From positions 108,234 to 172,233 of the forward strand of contig JAIXXL010000008.1 in NCBI GenBank assembly GCA_027490755.1: a stretch of DNA of 64,000 nucleotides, in the 5' to 3' direction. The DNA is from Betaproteobacteria bacterium. GTDB taxonomy: Bacteria; Pseudomonadota; Gammaproteobacteria; Burkholderiales; UBA3065. Of this stretch, positions 38,370 through 49,069 are shown piece after piece. Below the pieces are notes generated by a model. The model did not search any database, was not told the DNA's origin, and saw only the letters and a list, made by a program, of their open reading frames with translations. The stretch's first letter is position 1, and every line of letters starts with the position of its first letter. A program made the translations under genes and the position numbers.

Positions 38370-38373
38370 CCTG

Positions 38374-39174
38374 TCAGCGGACGATGCCGCGGGTGGCTCG
38401 GCCGAGGAAATCGACCAGAGGTTGCACCTCGGGCGTAGCGGAAGCCTGGGCCGAGAGTTCCGTCTTGGCCTCCTCCAGCGTCAGGCCACTGCGGTAAAGC
38501 GTCTTGTAGGCTCGCTTGATGCCGGCGATAGCCACGGCGGAAAAACCTCGGCGCTTCAGCCCCTCGCTGTTGATACCGTGTGCCTGCGCCGTGTTGCCGC
38601 CGGCTAGAACATAGGTTGGCAGGTCCTGCAGCAGCACTGTTCCGACGGCGGTCATGCAGTGCGCACCGACCTTGCAGAATTGATGCACGCCGGTGTAACC
38701 GCCCAGGATCGCCCAGTCGCCGATGTGGACATGTCCGGCCAGGTTGGTGCAGTTGGCGAAGATGGTGTGATTACCCACCACACAGTCGTGGGCGATATGC
38801 ACGTAGGCCATCACCCAGTTGTCGTTGCCGATGCGGGTCACACCGCCATCCTGCACGGTGCCAGCGTTGATGGTGCAGTACTCGCGGAAGGTATTGTTGT
38901 CACCGATCTCGACGCGGGTCGGCTCGCCGGCGTACTTCTTATCCTGCGGCACCTCGCCGATCGAGCTGAACTGGAAGATGCGGTTGTTGCGGCCGATATA
39001 AGTGTGGCCGGTCAGGACGACGTGCGGGCCGATGGTCGTGCCCTCCCCAACCACCACATGCGGCCCTACGATGCTGTAGGCACCGACGCTGACACCGGCG
39101 GCCAGTTCAGCCGCCGGGTCGACCAGGGCCGTCGGGTGGATGCCGGCAGTCGAATGAAGACTCGGCTCAGACAT
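38374..39174 (-). CDS. lpxA: UDP-N-acetylglucosamine O-acyltransferase
   Basis: First committed step of lipid A synthesis, a trimeric left-handed beta-helix enzyme of 266 residues. Hexapeptide repeats run through the first two thirds, with the catalytic histidine region in MAYVHIAHDCVVGN and a helical C-terminal domain (RRGFSAVAIAGIKRAYKTLY). The start at 39174 (MSEPSLH) overlaps the last 8 bases of fabZ. Confidence 0.97.
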   Translation of the reverse strand: MSEPSLHSTAGIHPTALVDPAAELAAGVSVGAYSIVGPHVVVGEGTTIGPHVVLTGHTYIGRNNRIFQFSSIGEVPQDKKYAGEPTRVEIGDNNTFREYCTINAGTVQDGGVTRIGNDNWVMAYVHIAHDCVVGNHTIFANCTNLAGHVHIGDWAILGGYTGVHQFCKVGAHCMTAVGTVLLQDLPTYVLAGGNTAQAHGINSEGLKRRGFSAVAIAGIKRAYKTLYRSGLTLEEAKTELSAQASATPEVQPLVDFLGRATRGIVR

Positions 39175-39631
39175 CCCGCACCGTGCACATGATGTCGGCA
39201 CTCGAGACCACCTTGCCCTCGACCTCAGCCTTGGCAGCGAAGGTCCAGAGGCTCAACTTGTGCTTTGCCAGTTCCGCGGTGATGCGCAGGCTGTCACCAG
39301 GCACCACCGGACGCTTGAACCGGGCGTTGTCGACGCCGGTCAGGAAATACACCGTGTTGTCGCCGGCGGTGGCACCACCCGCCATCTCTGCCTCGCTGGT
39401 GACAGCGGCCAGCAGCGCAGCGGTCTGCGCCATCGCCTCGATGATGAGCACGCCGGGCATCACCGGGTAGTTGGGGAAGTGCCCCTGGAAGAACGGCTCG
39501 TTGATGGTCACGTTCTTCAGCGTCACCACGCGCTGGCCGGGCGTGAACTCGAGTACGCGATCGACCAGCAGGAAGGGATACCGGTGCGGCAGGCGGTCAA
39601 GCACGCCGCGTATGTCGATGATCTGGCTCAT
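39167..39631 (-). CDS. fabZ: 3-hydroxyacyl-ACP dehydratase FabZ
   Basis: Dehydrates beta-hydroxyacyl-ACP in fatty acid elongation, competing with LpxA/LpxD for the same acyl-ACP. The hotdog-fold active-site histidine is in FQGHFPNYPVMPG, followed by LIIEAMAQ. The start at 39631 (MSQIIDIRGV) gives 154 residues, the family length; the longer frame reads back into lpxD. It overlaps lpxD by 4 bases. Confidence 0.97.
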   Translation of the reverse strand: MSQIIDIRGVLDRLPHRYPFLLVDRVLEFTPGQRVVTLKNVTINEPFFQGHFPNYPVMPGVLIIEAMAQTAALLAAVTSEAEMAGGATAGDNTVYFLTGVDNARFKRPVVPGDSLRITAELAKHKLSLWTFAAKAEVEGKVVSSADIMCTVRDV

Positions 39632-40686
39632 TCGCTCTCGGGGGGGTCGGATGGGGTGATGACGCCGGCGCCATGCTCGAGCTGCCGGAGGCGCTTGGCG
39701 ATGTCGTCGAGGTGCCGCAACTGTGCCGCATTGCGCCGCCACTGTGCAAACGGCATGAAGGGGAACACCGAGGCATAAACACCGGGCTCCGTGACAGAAC
39801 GTGTGATGGCCGTACCGCCAGCGATCTCGCTGCCGCCGACGATCTCCAGATGACCGCTGATCATCGACGCGCCGCCGATGCGACAACGCGGGCCGATGCG
39901 CGTGCTGCCGGCGATGCCGACGCAGCCAGCCACAGCCGTATGTTCGCCGATGACGCAGTTGTGACCGATCTGGATCTGGTTGTCGAGCTTGACGCCCTCG
40001 CCGATGACCGTGTCTTCCAACGCACCGCGATCGATGGTGGTGTTGGCACCAACATCAACGTGGTCACCCAGCACCACGCGGCCCACCTGCGGGATGTGCT
40101 CCCAGGCCCCACCGTTCCACGCGAGACCAAAGCCGTCCGCGCCGACCACGGCGCCGGAATGCAGGATGCAGTGGCGGCCGATGACGCAACCGTCATAGAT
40201 GACCACGCGCGGATGCAAACGGGTACCGTCACCGACGCTGACGCCACCACCGACGTGGCAGCCACTCCCGATCACCACGTCGGCACCGATGCAGGCGCCG
40301 GGGCCGATCACCGCATGGGCGCCGACCTCTGCCGAGGCGTGGACGCTGGCAGCAGGGTCGATGGATGCCGAAGGGTGCACCCCGGGACGAACCGGCGGCA
40401 GCGGGTTGAGCAGGCGCGACGCGCGTGCGAACGCCAGGTAAGGATCAGCCACCCGGAGACGGGCTCCGGCGAAGCTGTCCGGACACTCCACGTCTTCGCG
40501 CATCAGCACCGCCGATGCAGAGCAAGCGGCCAGTTGCTTGCGGTACCTGGGGTTGCTGAGGAAACTCAGCTGGCCAAGGCCGGCACCCTCGAGTGTGGCC
40601 ACGCCATGGATCGGCGTCGCAGGATCACCCTCAAGCCGCGCACCGAGTTGTTCGGCCAGGTCTCCGAGCTCGATCGGCGTCGCCAT
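39628..40686 (-). CDS. lpxD: UDP-3-O-acylglucosamine N-acyltransferase
   Basis: Adds the N-linked acyl chain in lipid A synthesis, 352 residues. An N-terminal uridine-binding domain (LSFLSNPRYRKQLAAC) leads into a long hexapeptide-repeat beta-helix with the catalytic histidine region in NQIQIGHNCVIGEH and a C-terminal helix. It follows ompH by 18 bases. Confidence 0.97.
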   Translation of the reverse strand: MATPIELGDLAEQLGARLEGDPATPIHGVATLEGAGLGQLSFLSNPRYRKQLAACSASAVLMREDVECPDSFAGARLRVADPYLAFARASRLLNPLPPVRPGVHPSASIDPAASVHASAEVGAHAVIGPGACIGADVVIGSGCHVGGGVSVGDGTRLHPRVVIYDGCVIGRHCILHSGAVVGADGFGLAWNGGAWEHIPQVGRVVLGDHVDVGANTTIDRGALEDTVIGEGVKLDNQIQIGHNCVIGEHTAVAGCVGIAGSTRIGPRCRIGGASMISGHLEIVGGSEIAGGTAITRSVTEPGVYASVFPFMPFAQWRRNAAQLRHLDDIAKRLRQLEHGAGVITPSDPPESE

Positions 40687-40704
40687 CTGCGGGACTGCCG
40701 AGTA

Positions 40705-41226
40705 TTACTTCGCCTCGCCAGCGAGGGCCTTGAGGACCTTGTCGGTCATGTCGATACGGGGGCTGTGGTAGACCGCATCCTGAAGGATCAGGTCGTACTT
40801 CTCCGACTCGGCCATCTTCTTGATGACCTTGTTAATCTGGTCAAGCAGCCCGGAAAGCTCCTCGTTGCGGCGACGGTTCAAGTCTTCCTGCAATTCGCGG
40901 TTCTTGCGTTGAAGTTCGCGGGTCAGGGTACCGAGCTCGCGCTCCTTGGCCTGCCGGTCCGACTCGGACATGGTCACGCCGTCCTTCTCGATCCGGGTCT
41001 GCAACTCTTTGCCCTGCTTCTCCATCTTCTGGAGTTCCTGGACGCGGCTCTCGAACTCCTTCTCCATCTTCTTCTTGACGCGGTCGGCGGGGGCCGACTC
41101 GCGCATGATGCGCTCGGTGTTGACCACGCCAACCTTCAGGCCAGGCGCCGGGTCAGCAGCCCGAGCCGGCTGTGCCGCGATCATGAGGGCGGCAAAGATG
41201 CCGAGGAAACGGAGTGCTGCAGTCAT
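40705..41226 (-). CDS. skp: Periplasmic chaperone Skp/OmpH
   Basis: Trimeric jellyfish-like chaperone that carries unfolded outer-membrane proteins to BamA. The protein (173 residues) has a signal peptide (about 1-23, ending AQPARAA), a short beta core VGVVNTERIM and long charged helices forming the tentacles. The C-terminal YDLILQDAVYHSP and IDMTDKVL are typical. AGAGG precedes the ATG. It sits between bamA and lpxD, as in most proteobacteria. Confidence 0.95.
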   Translation of the reverse strand: MTAALRFLGIFAALMIAAQPARAADPAPGLKVGVVNTERIMRESAPADRVKKKMEKEFESRVQELQKMEKQGKELQTRIEKDGVTMSESDRQAKERELGTLTRELQRKNRELQEDLNRRRNEELSGLLDQINKVIKKMAESEKYDLILQDAVYHSPRIDMTDKVLKALAGEAK

Positions 41227-41262
41227 ATCAAGCCTCTTCTGTGCAGATTTGACGGGCCGGGG

Positions 41263-43569
41263 TCAGAAATTCGAGCCCATGGTGAACTGGAAGACCTGGG
41301 TCACGTCGTTGGGACCCGGGTTGAGCGGTTTGGAGATCGCCAACTGGATGGGCCCAAACGGCGAGACGAAGTACAAGCCGATACCGGTCGACAGCCGCGC
41401 ACCATCATCAAGTGAGCTCTCCAGACTATTGCGGATCAAGCCGACATCGACGAAGGTGGAGATGCGGGCATTGCGCTCCTTGCCGAGCCCGGGGATGGGG
41501 TATAGCACCTCGGCACTACCGACAAGACGCTGGTTGCCGCCGGTTGGTCGCGCGAAATTGCCGGTGCCGTCCTTCGGCCCGAGGTTGGACGTGCGGAACC
41601 CCCGAACCGAGGTGATGCCACCCGCGTAAAAGTTCTTGAAGAAGGGCAGTTCCGAACCGGCGAAGCCCGCGGCGTATCCGATCTCGCCGTTGAGCTTGAG
41701 CGTGAAATCGCCCACCAGCGGCGTGTAGTACAGATGGTCGTAGGTGAACTTGTAGTACTTCAAGTCAAGCCCGGGAACGCCGACCTCCAGGGTGGCGCGC
41801 TGGCGCGTACCGCTCTTCGGCAAGATGATGCTGTCGAGACGGTTTCGCGCCCAGCCGACCGAGCTGATAACTCCAGTGTTGCTGTTGCCTTGTCGGGCAA
41901 CGTATTCGCATGCAGAACGGAAACTGCGGCGGGTTGAAGTCGAATCGTCGCAGTCGAAGACCTCAAGATCGGTCGACTCCACCGCGAGCCCCAGGTTGAT
42001 GCTGTCGCTCTCGTTGATCGGCACCCCGAAACGCACGCCGCCACCGATCGAGTCGGTGTTGTAGCGCGGGCCGAACGACAGCAGCGCGAGGTCACTGCGG
42101 CGCTTGTACAGGTCAAAACCGCGGCTGACGCCATCGACCGTGGAATACGGGTTGGTGAATGACAGCGAGTAGACCGTGTTGATCCGCCCGGTATTCGCAG
42201 CGATGCCGATCGAGTTGCCGCTACCCAGCACGTTGGCCTGAGACACCGAACTGCTCAGCAGAAAGCCGTCGCTGGAGAAACCACCCCCCAGGGTGATGGC
42301 GCCGGTGGACTTTTCCTTGACCTTGACGTTGACGTCGATCTGGTCGTTGCTGCCCGGCACCGCCGGCGTCTCGATGCCGACCTCGCTGAAGTAGGCAGTC
42401 CGGTCGACCCGCCGCTTCGAGGCCTCGATCTGCGCAGAGCTGTACCAGCCGCCCTCCATCTGGCGGAATTCGCGGCGGATCACTTCGTCGCGGGTCTTGG
42501 TGTTGCCGTTAACGACGATGCGGCGCACGTAGACGCGGCGGCCGGGATCGATGAACAGTGTGAAGGCCGCGGTGTGGTTCTCCTTGTCGATCTCCGGCGC
42601 GGCATTGACGTTAGAGAACGCGTAACCATCGTTCGAAAGCCGGTCGCTGATGGCCTTGGTCGAGGCATTGAGCTTCTCACGGCTGTAGGTCTCGCCCGGG
42701 GTGACCTTGAGCAACTGCCGCAACTCATCCTCGGGAACCAGGAATTCGCCGGCAAGCTTCACGTCGGTGACCTTGTAGGGCTCGCCCTCGGTCACCGAGA
42801 TGGTGATGTAGATCGACTTTCGGTCAGGCGTCAGCGAGACCTGAGTCCCCTCGACGTTGAACTCCAGATAGCCGCGGTTGAGGTAGTAGCTGCGCAGGGT
42901 CTCGAGGTCGGCCTGCAGCTTCTGCTTGGAGTACTGGTCATTCTTGGTGTACCAGGACAGCCAGTCCGGGGTACGCAAGGTCAGCTGCTCGACCAGGTCC
43001 GCCTCCTTGAACACCTTGGCGCCGAGGATGCGGATCTGGCGGATCTTGGCCGCGTCACCCTCGACCACGGTAAAGCGAAGGCCGACCCGGTTGCGCTCGA
43101 GCGGCGTGACGGTGGTGGTGACGGTGGCGGCGTATTTGCCGCGCGCGTTGTACTGGCGCTTGAGTTCCTGCTCCGCCTTGTCGAGCAGGGCGCGGTCGAA
43201 GGTACGCGCGACGCCCAGCCCGAGCTCCTGCAGGCTCGACTTCAGGGCGTCGGCCGGAAACTCCTTGGTACCGTCGATGTCGACGCTGGCGATGGACGGT
43301 CGCTCCTCGACGATGACCACCAACACGTCGCCCTCGAGTTCGAAGCGGACGTCCTTGAAGAAACCGGTATCGAACAGTGCCTTGATCGCCTGGTCGCTGC
43401 GCTCCTCGTCGAGGAGGTCCCCGACGCGAACCGGCAGGTAACTGAAGACGGTGCCGGCCTCGACGCGCTGGATGCCCTCGATGCGGATGTCGCGGATGGT
43501 GACCGGATCACGCGCCAGGGCAGCGCCACTGAGCAGCAGGAAAGCCACGGCAGCAAGGCAGAGTCTCAT
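41263..43569 (-). CDS. bamA: Outer-membrane protein assembly factor BamA
   Basis: Omp85 core of the BAM complex, 768 residues. It has a signal peptide (MRLCLAAVAFLLLSGAALA), five POTRA domains to about residue 420 (the first begins VTIRDIRIEGIQRVEAGTVF), and a 16-strand barrel ending in FQFTMGSNF with the usual terminal phenylalanine. The VRGF motif of the lid loop is in TSVRGFRTSNLGP. The start at 43569 is chosen for the signal peptide; the longer frame reads through rseP. Confidence 0.98.
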   Translation of the reverse strand: MRLCLAAVAFLLLSGAALARDPVTIRDIRIEGIQRVEAGTVFSYLPVRVGDLLDEERSDQAIKALFDTGFFKDVRFELEGDVLVVIVEERPSIASVDIDGTKEFPADALKSSLQELGLGVARTFDRALLDKAEQELKRQYNARGKYAATVTTTVTPLERNRVGLRFTVVEGDAAKIRQIRILGAKVFKEADLVEQLTLRTPDWLSWYTKNDQYSKQKLQADLETLRSYYLNRGYLEFNVEGTQVSLTPDRKSIYITISVTEGEPYKVTDVKLAGEFLVPEDELRQLLKVTPGETYSREKLNASTKAISDRLSNDGYAFSNVNAAPEIDKENHTAAFTLFIDPGRRVYVRRIVVNGNTKTRDEVIRREFRQMEGGWYSSAQIEASKRRVDRTAYFSEVGIETPAVPGSNDQIDVNVKVKEKSTGAITLGGGFSSDGFLLSSSVSQANVLGSGNSIGIAANTGRINTVYSLSFTNPYSTVDGVSRGFDLYKRRSDLALLSFGPRYNTDSIGGGVRFGVPINESDSINLGLAVESTDLEVFDCDDSTSTRRSFRSACEYVARQGNSNTGVISSVGWARNRLDSIILPKSGTRQRATLEVGVPGLDLKYYKFTYDHLYYTPLVGDFTLKLNGEIGYAAGFAGSELPFFKNFYAGGITSVRGFRTSNLGPKDGTGNFARPTGGNQRLVGSAEVLYPIPGLGKERNARISTFVDVGLIRNSLESSLDDGARLSTGIGLYFVSPFGPIQLAISKPLNPGPNDVTQVFQFTMGSNF

Positions 43570-43577
43570 GTCGCTGG

Positions 43578-44948
43578 CTAACCGGTGAGGATTCTCTGGA
43601 TGTCGTTGTAGAAGGCCACCAGCATCAGGGCACCAAGCGCAGCCATACCGATGCGCTGGCCAACCTCCATGACCCGGGCCGGAAGTGGCCGCCCAGTCAA
43701 GGATTCTGCTAGATGATACATGATGTGACCCCCATCCAGAACCGGCACCGGCAGCAGGTTCAGGACCCCCAGGCTGATACTCATGAGGGCGAGGAAGCCG
43801 ACGAAGCTGACCCAGCCCATGCGCGCCGACTGACCGGCAAAGTCGGCGATGGCGACCGGCCCGCTCAGATTTTCCGGCGACACCGCACCAGTCAGCAGGC
43901 CACCGAGCATGCGCAAGCTGAAGACGCTGGTGTCCCACGTGCGCAGCACGGAATCCACCGTCGCGTCCACCGCCCCGCTGCTGTGATAAGCGGTATTGGC
44001 GGCGGTCCAGTCGGGATCCGGCCTTGGTCCCAGACCAACGCGACCCAACGACACGCCGCCCGAGACCACCGCCGCCGGGGTGACCCGCAGCGGCATCGTC
44101 ACGCCATCACGCTCGACGGTAACATCAAGGGGGCGACCCGGGTTCTCGCGCACAGGGCCGGCGAAGTCCTCCCAGCGGGAAACCGGTTTGCCCCCGACCG
44201 CCAGCAACCGGTCGCCTGGACGGAACCCGGCAAGCTCGCCAGCGCTACCCTCGGCGACCATACCGACCACGTTCTGCGCCTGGGGGGGCTCGACCGCGAG
44301 GCCGAAGGCGCCTGGGAGGTCGCTGGTGATCTGCTCAAGGTTCACGCCGGCAGCCGGAAAATCGACAGTGCGCTGTACACCGCCGGCTTCGAAGGTGACC
44401 GTCAGAACAGCGGGGCCGGCCGCCACCTGCCGCATCAGTTGCCAGCGCACGTCAGCCCAGCCCGGGGTCTCGCGACCACCCACCGCAACGATGCGCTCGC
44501 CGCCACGCAAGCCGGCCGCGGCGGCCGGCGTGCCCTCCGCCGGAACGCCGATCGATGGGATACGGAGGGTGCCACCAAGCATCGCCAGCCCGGTGTACAA
44601 CAACACGGCGAGGATCAGGTTGGCGAGTGGGCCGGCTAGGACGATGGCGATGCGCCGGCTGACCGGTCGCGTGTTGAATGCCTCGTGGCGAAGCCGCTCG
44701 GGTACCGGCGCCTCACGCTCGTCGAGCATGCTGACGTAACCGCCCAGGGGAATGGGCGCCAGCACCCATTCGGTGCCATGACTGTCCTTGCGTGTCCACA
44801 GCGGCTTGCCGAAGCCGAGCGAGAAGCGCAGCACGCGCACACCACAACGCCGGGCCACCCAGTAGTGGCCGAACTCGTGGATCACCACGAGGATGGCGAT
44901 GGCGACGAGGAAGGCGGCGACGGTGGAAGGGAGGCTGGAGAGCGCCAT
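43578..44948 (-). CDS. rseP: RIP zinc metalloprotease RseP
   Basis: Inner-membrane site-2 protease that cleaves anti-sigma factors such as RseA in the envelope-stress response, 456 residues. The zinc site HEFGHYWVARR is in TM1, two PDZ domains occupy the periplasmic middle (RPGDRLLAVGGKPV is in the second), and the third zinc ligand is in LLPVPVLDGGHIMYH. It lies between dxr and bamA in the standard order. Confidence 0.97.
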   Translation of the reverse strand: MALSSLPSTVAAFLVAIAILVVIHEFGHYWVARRCGVRVLRFSLGFGKPLWTRKDSHGTEWVLAPIPLGGYVSMLDEREAPVPERLRHEAFNTRPVSRRIAIVLAGPLANLILAVLLYTGLAMLGGTLRIPSIGVPAEGTPAAAAGLRGGERIVAVGGRETPGWADVRWQLMRQVAAGPAVLTVTFEAGGVQRTVDFPAAGVNLEQITSDLPGAFGLAVEPPQAQNVVGMVAEGSAGELAGFRPGDRLLAVGGKPVSRWEDFAGPVRENPGRPLDVTVERDGVTMPLRVTPAAVVSGGVSLGRVGLGPRPDPDWTAANTAYHSSGAVDATVDSVLRTWDTSVFSLRMLGGLLTGAVSPENLSGPVAIADFAGQSARMGWVSFVGFLALMSISLGVLNLLPVPVLDGGHIMYHLAESLTGRPLPARVMEVGQRIGMAALGALMLVAFYNDIQRILTG

Positions 44949-45017
44949 GGGTACAGTGTGCAGTGTCAGGGTGGGGAGTGTGCGGGTTTGTCGCGCCGCA
45001 GGGCGTTGGAGTGGTGG

Positions 45018-46202
45018 TCAGCGCGCGAAGTTGCGGTCACGGGTCAGGGCGCCTGCCAGCTCGCGCGCGGTACAGTCGGCCTGCAGAACAGCGTCGAGGT
45101 CGGGCTGGCGGACCAGCGGCACCCGTGCCAGCGTCGACTCGATGATGCGCGGAATCGCCGTGAAGCGCAGGCCGCCATCAAGGAATGCAGCCACTGCCAC
45201 CTCGTTGGCTGCGTTCAGCACGGCCGGCGCGGTGCCGCCCAGGCGCAACGCCTCGTAGGCCAGCCCGAGGCACGGGAAGCGGTCGCGGTCCGGGGTGCGG
45301 AAAGTCAGCGGCGGCATCGCCACCAGGTCGAGCGGCGGGACACCTGCCTCGATGCGCTCCGGCCAGGCCAGTGCATGCGCGATAGGCGTCCGCATGTCGG
45401 GATTGCCAAGCTGCGCCAGGATCGAGCCGTCGTCATACTCGACCATGGAGTGAACGATGCTCTGCGGGTGGATGACCACCTCGATGTCCTCTGCGGGCGC
45501 GCCGAACAGCCAGTGCGCCTCGATCACCTCCAGGCCCTTGTTCATCAGCGTCGCCGAATCCACCGAGATCTTGCGGCCCATGCTCCAGTTGGGGTGCTTG
45601 CAGGCCTGATCGGGGGTCACGCTGGCCAGGTCGAGGTCGGGAAGGTCGCGGAACGGACCACCGCTGCAGGTCAGCCAGACCTTGCGCACGCCGCGCACCA
45701 GACGCCCCTCCGGAAGCACCTGGAAGACCGCGTTGTGCTCGCTGTCGATCGGCAACAGGGTGGCGCCATGCTGACGGACTGCCGACATGAACAGCGGCCC
45801 CGTCATCACCAGCGCTTCCTTGTTGGCGAGCAGGATGCGCTTGCCGGACCGCGCGGCGGCGAGGTTGGCGGCGAGACCGGCGGCGCCGACGATGCCGGCG
45901 ACCACCGTATCGATCGTGCTTTCGGCTGCTGCTGCAGCGACCGCGTCCGGGCCGCCCTCGACGCGGGTATCGAGCCCCTGCCCGCGCAGCTGCGAAGCCA
46001 GACGGTCAGCGGCAACAGCATCCGCCATCACCGCGAGCCGCGGCCGGAAGTCGCGGCAGAGGTCGGCCATGGACTCGACGTTGCGGTGGGCCACCAGGGT
46101 GTCGGCGACGAACCGCGACGGGTGGCGGCGCACGATATCGAGAGTCTGCACACCGATAGAGCCGGTGGCGCCGAGGATACAGACGCGGGCCGGCACGCTC
46201 AC
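45018..46202 (-). CDS. dxr: 1-deoxy-D-xylulose 5-phosphate reductoisomerase
   Basis: Second step of the MEP pathway, NADPH-dependent, 394 residues. The nucleotide-binding motif [18 protein letters not shown], the substrate/metal region [11 protein letters not shown] and [19 protein letters not shown] are diagnostic. The start is a GTG at 46202 that overlaps the cdsA stop (GTGA), giving family length; the longer frame inside cdsA is rejected. Confidence 0.97.
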   Translation of the reverse strand: MSVPARVCILGATGSIGVQTLDIVRRHPSRFVADTLVAHRNVESMADLCRDFRPRLAVMADAVAADRLASQLRGQGLDTRVEGGPDAVAAAAAESTIDTVVAGIVGAAGLAANLAAARSGKRILLANKEALVMTGPLFMSAVRQHGATLLPIDSEHNAVFQVLPEGRLVRGVRKVWLTCSGGPFRDLPDLDLASVTPDQACKHPNWSMGRKISVDSATLMNKGLEVIEAHWLFGAPAEDIEVVIHPQSIVHSMVEYDDGSILAQLGNPDMRTPIAHALAWPERIEAGVPPLDLVAMPPLTFRTPDRDRFPCLGLAYEALRLGGTAPAVLNAANEVAVAAFLDGGLRFTAIPRIIESTLARVPLVRQPDLDAVLQADCTARELAGALTRDRNFAR

Positions 46203-47026
46203 GCCCCGAACCCCGCCAGCCAGAGCCCGCCCGCCCAGGCAGGCAATGCAGCCGCCAGCGCATCGACACGGTCGAGCAGTCCGCCGTGCCCGGGCAGGCA
46301 GGTGCCGCTGTCCTTGACCCCGGCGACCCGCTTCATCCAAGACTCGTAAAGATCACCGACGATGCCGAGCAGGCACATCAGCAGCGTCAGGGCGAGCAAC
46401 TCTGGCAGACCGGCCGGCAAGCGCTCGCCGGCCAACAGGAACAGCGCGACGGTGTAGGCAGCCACGCCGACCACACCGCCTGCCACGCCCTCCCAGGTCT
46501 TGCCCGGGCTGACCGTCGGCGCCAGCTTGCGGCGGCCAAACGCGCGACCGGCAAAGTAGGCCGCACTGTCGCTGACCCAGACCACCGCCATACCGGAGAC
46601 CAGCAGCAGGTTGCCGTCGGACTGCTGCTGCAACCACAGCAGCGCCCACACCAGCGGGACAATGACCAGCACGCCGGAAACACCCCGTGCGCCCTGCCCC
46701 GACCAGCCGCTGCGCAGCGTCAGCGGCGCAACCAGCAGCCAGAACACGAGCGCACAGAAGAGGATGGCGGCGTCGAGCCAAGCGTCGTGCCCGGCCCGCA
46801 GAACCAGCGCCAACGAGGCCAGCAGAACCAGGGCGACGAAGGCATTGCGCATGCGCACCGGCCACGCACAGAGGCCCGACCATTCGGCAGCCGCCACACC
46901 GGCCAGCATGAGTACCACCACTACCCAGAGCCAGGCCGGACCCAGCAAGAGGATGCCGGCCAATGCGGCGATCAGCACCGCTGCCGTGCGGATGCGCAGT
47001 TCAGTCTGACTGCTGGAGCTGTTCAC
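46199..47026 (-). CDS. cdsA: Phosphatidate cytidylyltransferase
   Basis: Makes CDP-diacylglycerol for phospholipid synthesis; an integral membrane protein of 275 residues with about eight helices. The CdsA signature near the C-terminus, [22 protein letters not shown], is clear at its core ([13 protein letters not shown]). The start is GTG at 47026, with GGAAGGA at good spacing and a 26-base overlap with uppS; the upstream extension within uppS is rejected. Confidence 0.95.
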   Translation of the reverse strand: MNSSSSQTELRIRTAAVLIAALAGILLLGPAWLWVVVVLMLAGVAAAEWSGLCAWPVRMRNAFVALVLLASLALVLRAGHDAWLDAAILFCALVFWLLVAPLTLRSGWSGQGARGVSGVLVIVPLVWALLWLQQQSDGNLLLVSGMAVVWVSDSAAYFAGRAFGRRKLAPTVSPGKTWEGVAGGVVGVAAYTVALFLLAGERLPAGLPELLALTLLMCLLGIVGDLYESWMKRVAGVKDSGTCLPGHGGLLDRVDALAAALPAWAGGLWLAGFGA

Positions 47027-47750
47027 TGGTCCTTCCGAAACGCCGTTCGCGGCGCGCATACGAGACGAAGGCCTCGGCGAGCGCCGCGTCACCGAAGTCG
47101 GGCCAAAGGGTATCGGTAAAGTGGAATTCGGTATAGGCCAGCTGCCACAGCAGGAAGTTGCTGATGCGCGCTTCGCCGCCAGTACGGATGAACAGGTCGG
47201 GTTCCGGTGCGTAGTTCATGGACAGCTGCGCGGCCAACGCCGACTCGTCGATCGGACCCTGGTGACCCGACTGCCGCAGCCGCTCGACCGCCTGCAGAAC
47301 GTCCCAGCGCCCGCCATAGTTGGCCGCCACCGTGAGCGTAAGACCGGTATTGCCAGCGGTGAGCGTCTCGGCGGCTCGGATGCGCTCGCAGATCACATCA
47401 CCGAAAGCCTCGGTGGCGCCGACGACGCGAAAACGTACGTTGTTGCGGTGCAGGCGCTCGATCTCGCGGTCGAGGGTCGACAGGAACAACCGTGTCAGGA
47501 ACCCCACCTCATCCGCCGGCCGCCGCCAGTTCTCGCTGGAGAAGGCGAACAGGGTGAGATAGCCGATGCCGCGCTCGGCGCAGCCTTTCACCACCGCCCG
47601 CACCGCGCCCAGACCAGCCTTGTGACCCGCCGCGCGAGGCAGCAGCCGCTGGCGCGCCCAACGACCATTGCCATCCATGATGATGGCGACGTGTTGCGGC
47701 AGATCCGAAGTCTGCGGGAGGGTAGCGGTGGAACTCCCGAAGGCGGTCAA
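47001..47750 (-). CDS. uppS: Undecaprenyl pyrophosphate synthase
   Basis: Cis-prenyltransferase making the C55 lipid carrier for peptidoglycan and LPS, 249 residues. The substrate P-loop [24 protein letters not shown] and the C-terminal [18 protein letters not shown] and WPDF are diagnostic. No ATG or GTG precedes the conserved core in frame, so the start is taken as a TTG at 47750 with GAGG nearby. Confidence 0.96.
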   Translation of the reverse strand: MTAFGSSTATLPQTSDLPQHVAIIMDGNGRWARQRLLPRAAGHKAGLGAVRAVVKGCAERGIGYLTLFAFSSENWRRPADEVGFLTRLFLSTLDREIERLHRNNVRFRVVGATEAFGDVICERIRAAETLTAGNTGLTLTVAANYGGRWDVLQAVERLRQSGHQGPIDESALAAQLSMNYAPEPDLFIRTGGEARISNFLLWQLAYTEFHFTDTLWPDFGDAALAEAFVSYARRERRFGRTSEQLQQSD

Positions 47751-47760
47751 GCGCGCAGCC

Positions 47761-48321
47761 TCAGATCGCCATCAGGTCGGCTTCCTTGGCGACCAGCAGC
47801 TTGTCGATCTCGGCGATGGAGCGGTCGGTCAGCTTCTGGATCTCCTCCTGGGCGCGCCGCTCATCGTCCTCGGAGATTTGCTTGTCCTTCTGCAGCGCCT
47901 GCAGCGCCGCATTGGCATCGCGGCGGATGTTGCGCACCGCCACGCGGGCGTTCTCGCCCTCGCCCTTGACCACCTTGATCAGCTCCTTGCGGCGCTCCTC
48001 GGTGAGCATCGGCATGGGTACGCGCACGGCATCGCCCTGCGTCGAAGGGTTGAGGCCGAGGTCGCTGTCACGGATCGCCTTCTCGATCGCGCCAGCCAGT
48101 TTCTTCTCCCAGGGCGACACCATCAGGGTGCGGCCATCGGCAAGGCTCACGCTGGCGACCTGCGGGACTGGCGTCGGCGTGCCGTAGTAATCGACCATGA
48201 CGTGGTCGAGCAGGCCGGCGCTGGCGCGCCCGGTACGGACCTTCTGCAGGTCGGTCTTGAGCGACTCGATGGAGCGACCCATCTTCTGTTCTGCAGTGGT
48301 GCGGATGTCCTGGATGCTCAT
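47761..48321 (-). CDS. frr: Ribosome recycling factor
   Basis: Splits post-termination ribosomes together with EF-G, 186 residues in the tRNA-like L-shaped fold. [38 protein letters not shown] and the C-terminal three-helix bundle ([20 protein letters not shown]) match the family. GGAGA precedes the ATG. It follows pyrH by 29 bases. Confidence 0.98.
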   Translation of the reverse strand: MSIQDIRTTAEQKMGRSIESLKTDLQKVRTGRASAGLLDHVMVDYYGTPTPVPQVASVSLADGRTLMVSPWEKKLAGAIEKAIRDSDLGLNPSTQGDAVRVPMPMLTEERRKELIKVVKGEGENARVAVRNIRRDANAALQALQKDKQISEDDERRAQEEIQKLTDRSIAEIDKLLVAKEADLMAI

Positions 48322-48350
48322 GGAATCTCCGTGTGGGGTGTGCCGGATCG

Positions 48351-49064
48351 TCAGGCGTGAACCAGCGTCCCCTCGTCCTCGCCGAGGATGACACGTCTCA
48401 GCCCGTCCGGCTTGAAGATGCTGAAGACCTTTATGGGGAGTTTCTGGTCACGGCAGAGGGTGAACGCGGTGGCGTCCATCACCTCCAGTTGCCGGCTGAT
48501 CGCCTCGTCGAAGCTGACCTTGTCGTAACGGCGAGCCGTGGGGTCTTTCTTCGGGTCTGCGGTGTAGATACCGTCGACCTTGGTCGCCTTCAGCACGATA
48601 TCGACACCCATCTCCATTCCGCGCAGGGCAGCCGCCGTGTCGGTGGTGAAGAAAGGATTGCCGGTGCCGGCGGCGAAGATCACCACGCGGCCCTCTTCGA
48701 GGTAACGGATGGCCTTGCCGCGGATGTAGGGCTCGGCCACCTGCTCGATGTGCAGCGCGGACTGCACGCGGGCGTTGACACCCGCCCGACGCAGCGCATC
48801 CTGCAGGAGCAGCGCGTTCATCACGGTGGCCATCATCCCGACATAGTCAGCGGTGGCGCGGTCCATCGAGTCGGCCGCAGCCGACATGCCACGGAAGATG
48901 TTGCCGCCGCCGATGACGACCGCCACCTGGCAGCCCATCTCGACCACTTCGCGCACCTGCGCGGCGATCCCGTCCAGGGTCGGACGGTGGATGCCGTAGC
49001 CGGCGTCGCCCATCAGGGCCTCGCCGGAAAGCTTGAGCAGGACGCGCGAGTAGGCGATGGCCAT
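48351..49064 (-). CDS. pyrH: Uridylate kinase
   Basis: Hexameric UMP kinase of the amino-acid-kinase fold, making UDP. The N-terminal [29 protein letters not shown] and [20 protein letters not shown] are diagnostic. The start at 49064 (MAIAYSRVL, 237 residues) matches family length. It lies just after tsf in the usual rpsB-tsf-pyrH-frr order. Confidence 0.98.
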   Translation of the reverse strand: MAIAYSRVLLKLSGEALMGDAGYGIHRPTLDGIAAQVREVVEMGCQVAVVIGGGNIFRGMSAAADSMDRATADYVGMMATVMNALLLQDALRRAGVNARVQSALHIEQVAEPYIRGKAIRYLEEGRVVIFAAGTGNPFFTTDTAAALRGMEMGVDIVLKATKVDGIYTADPKKDPTARRYDKVSFDEAISRQLEVMDATAFTLCRDQKLPIKVFSIFKPDGLRRVILGEDEGTLVHA

Positions 49065-49069
49065 ACGTG

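Noticed and set aside
47027..47092. Longer cdsA start inside uppS
   Set aside because: The extra 22 residues are Arg/Ser-rich with no membrane character, and the GTG at 47026 has a better ribosome site.
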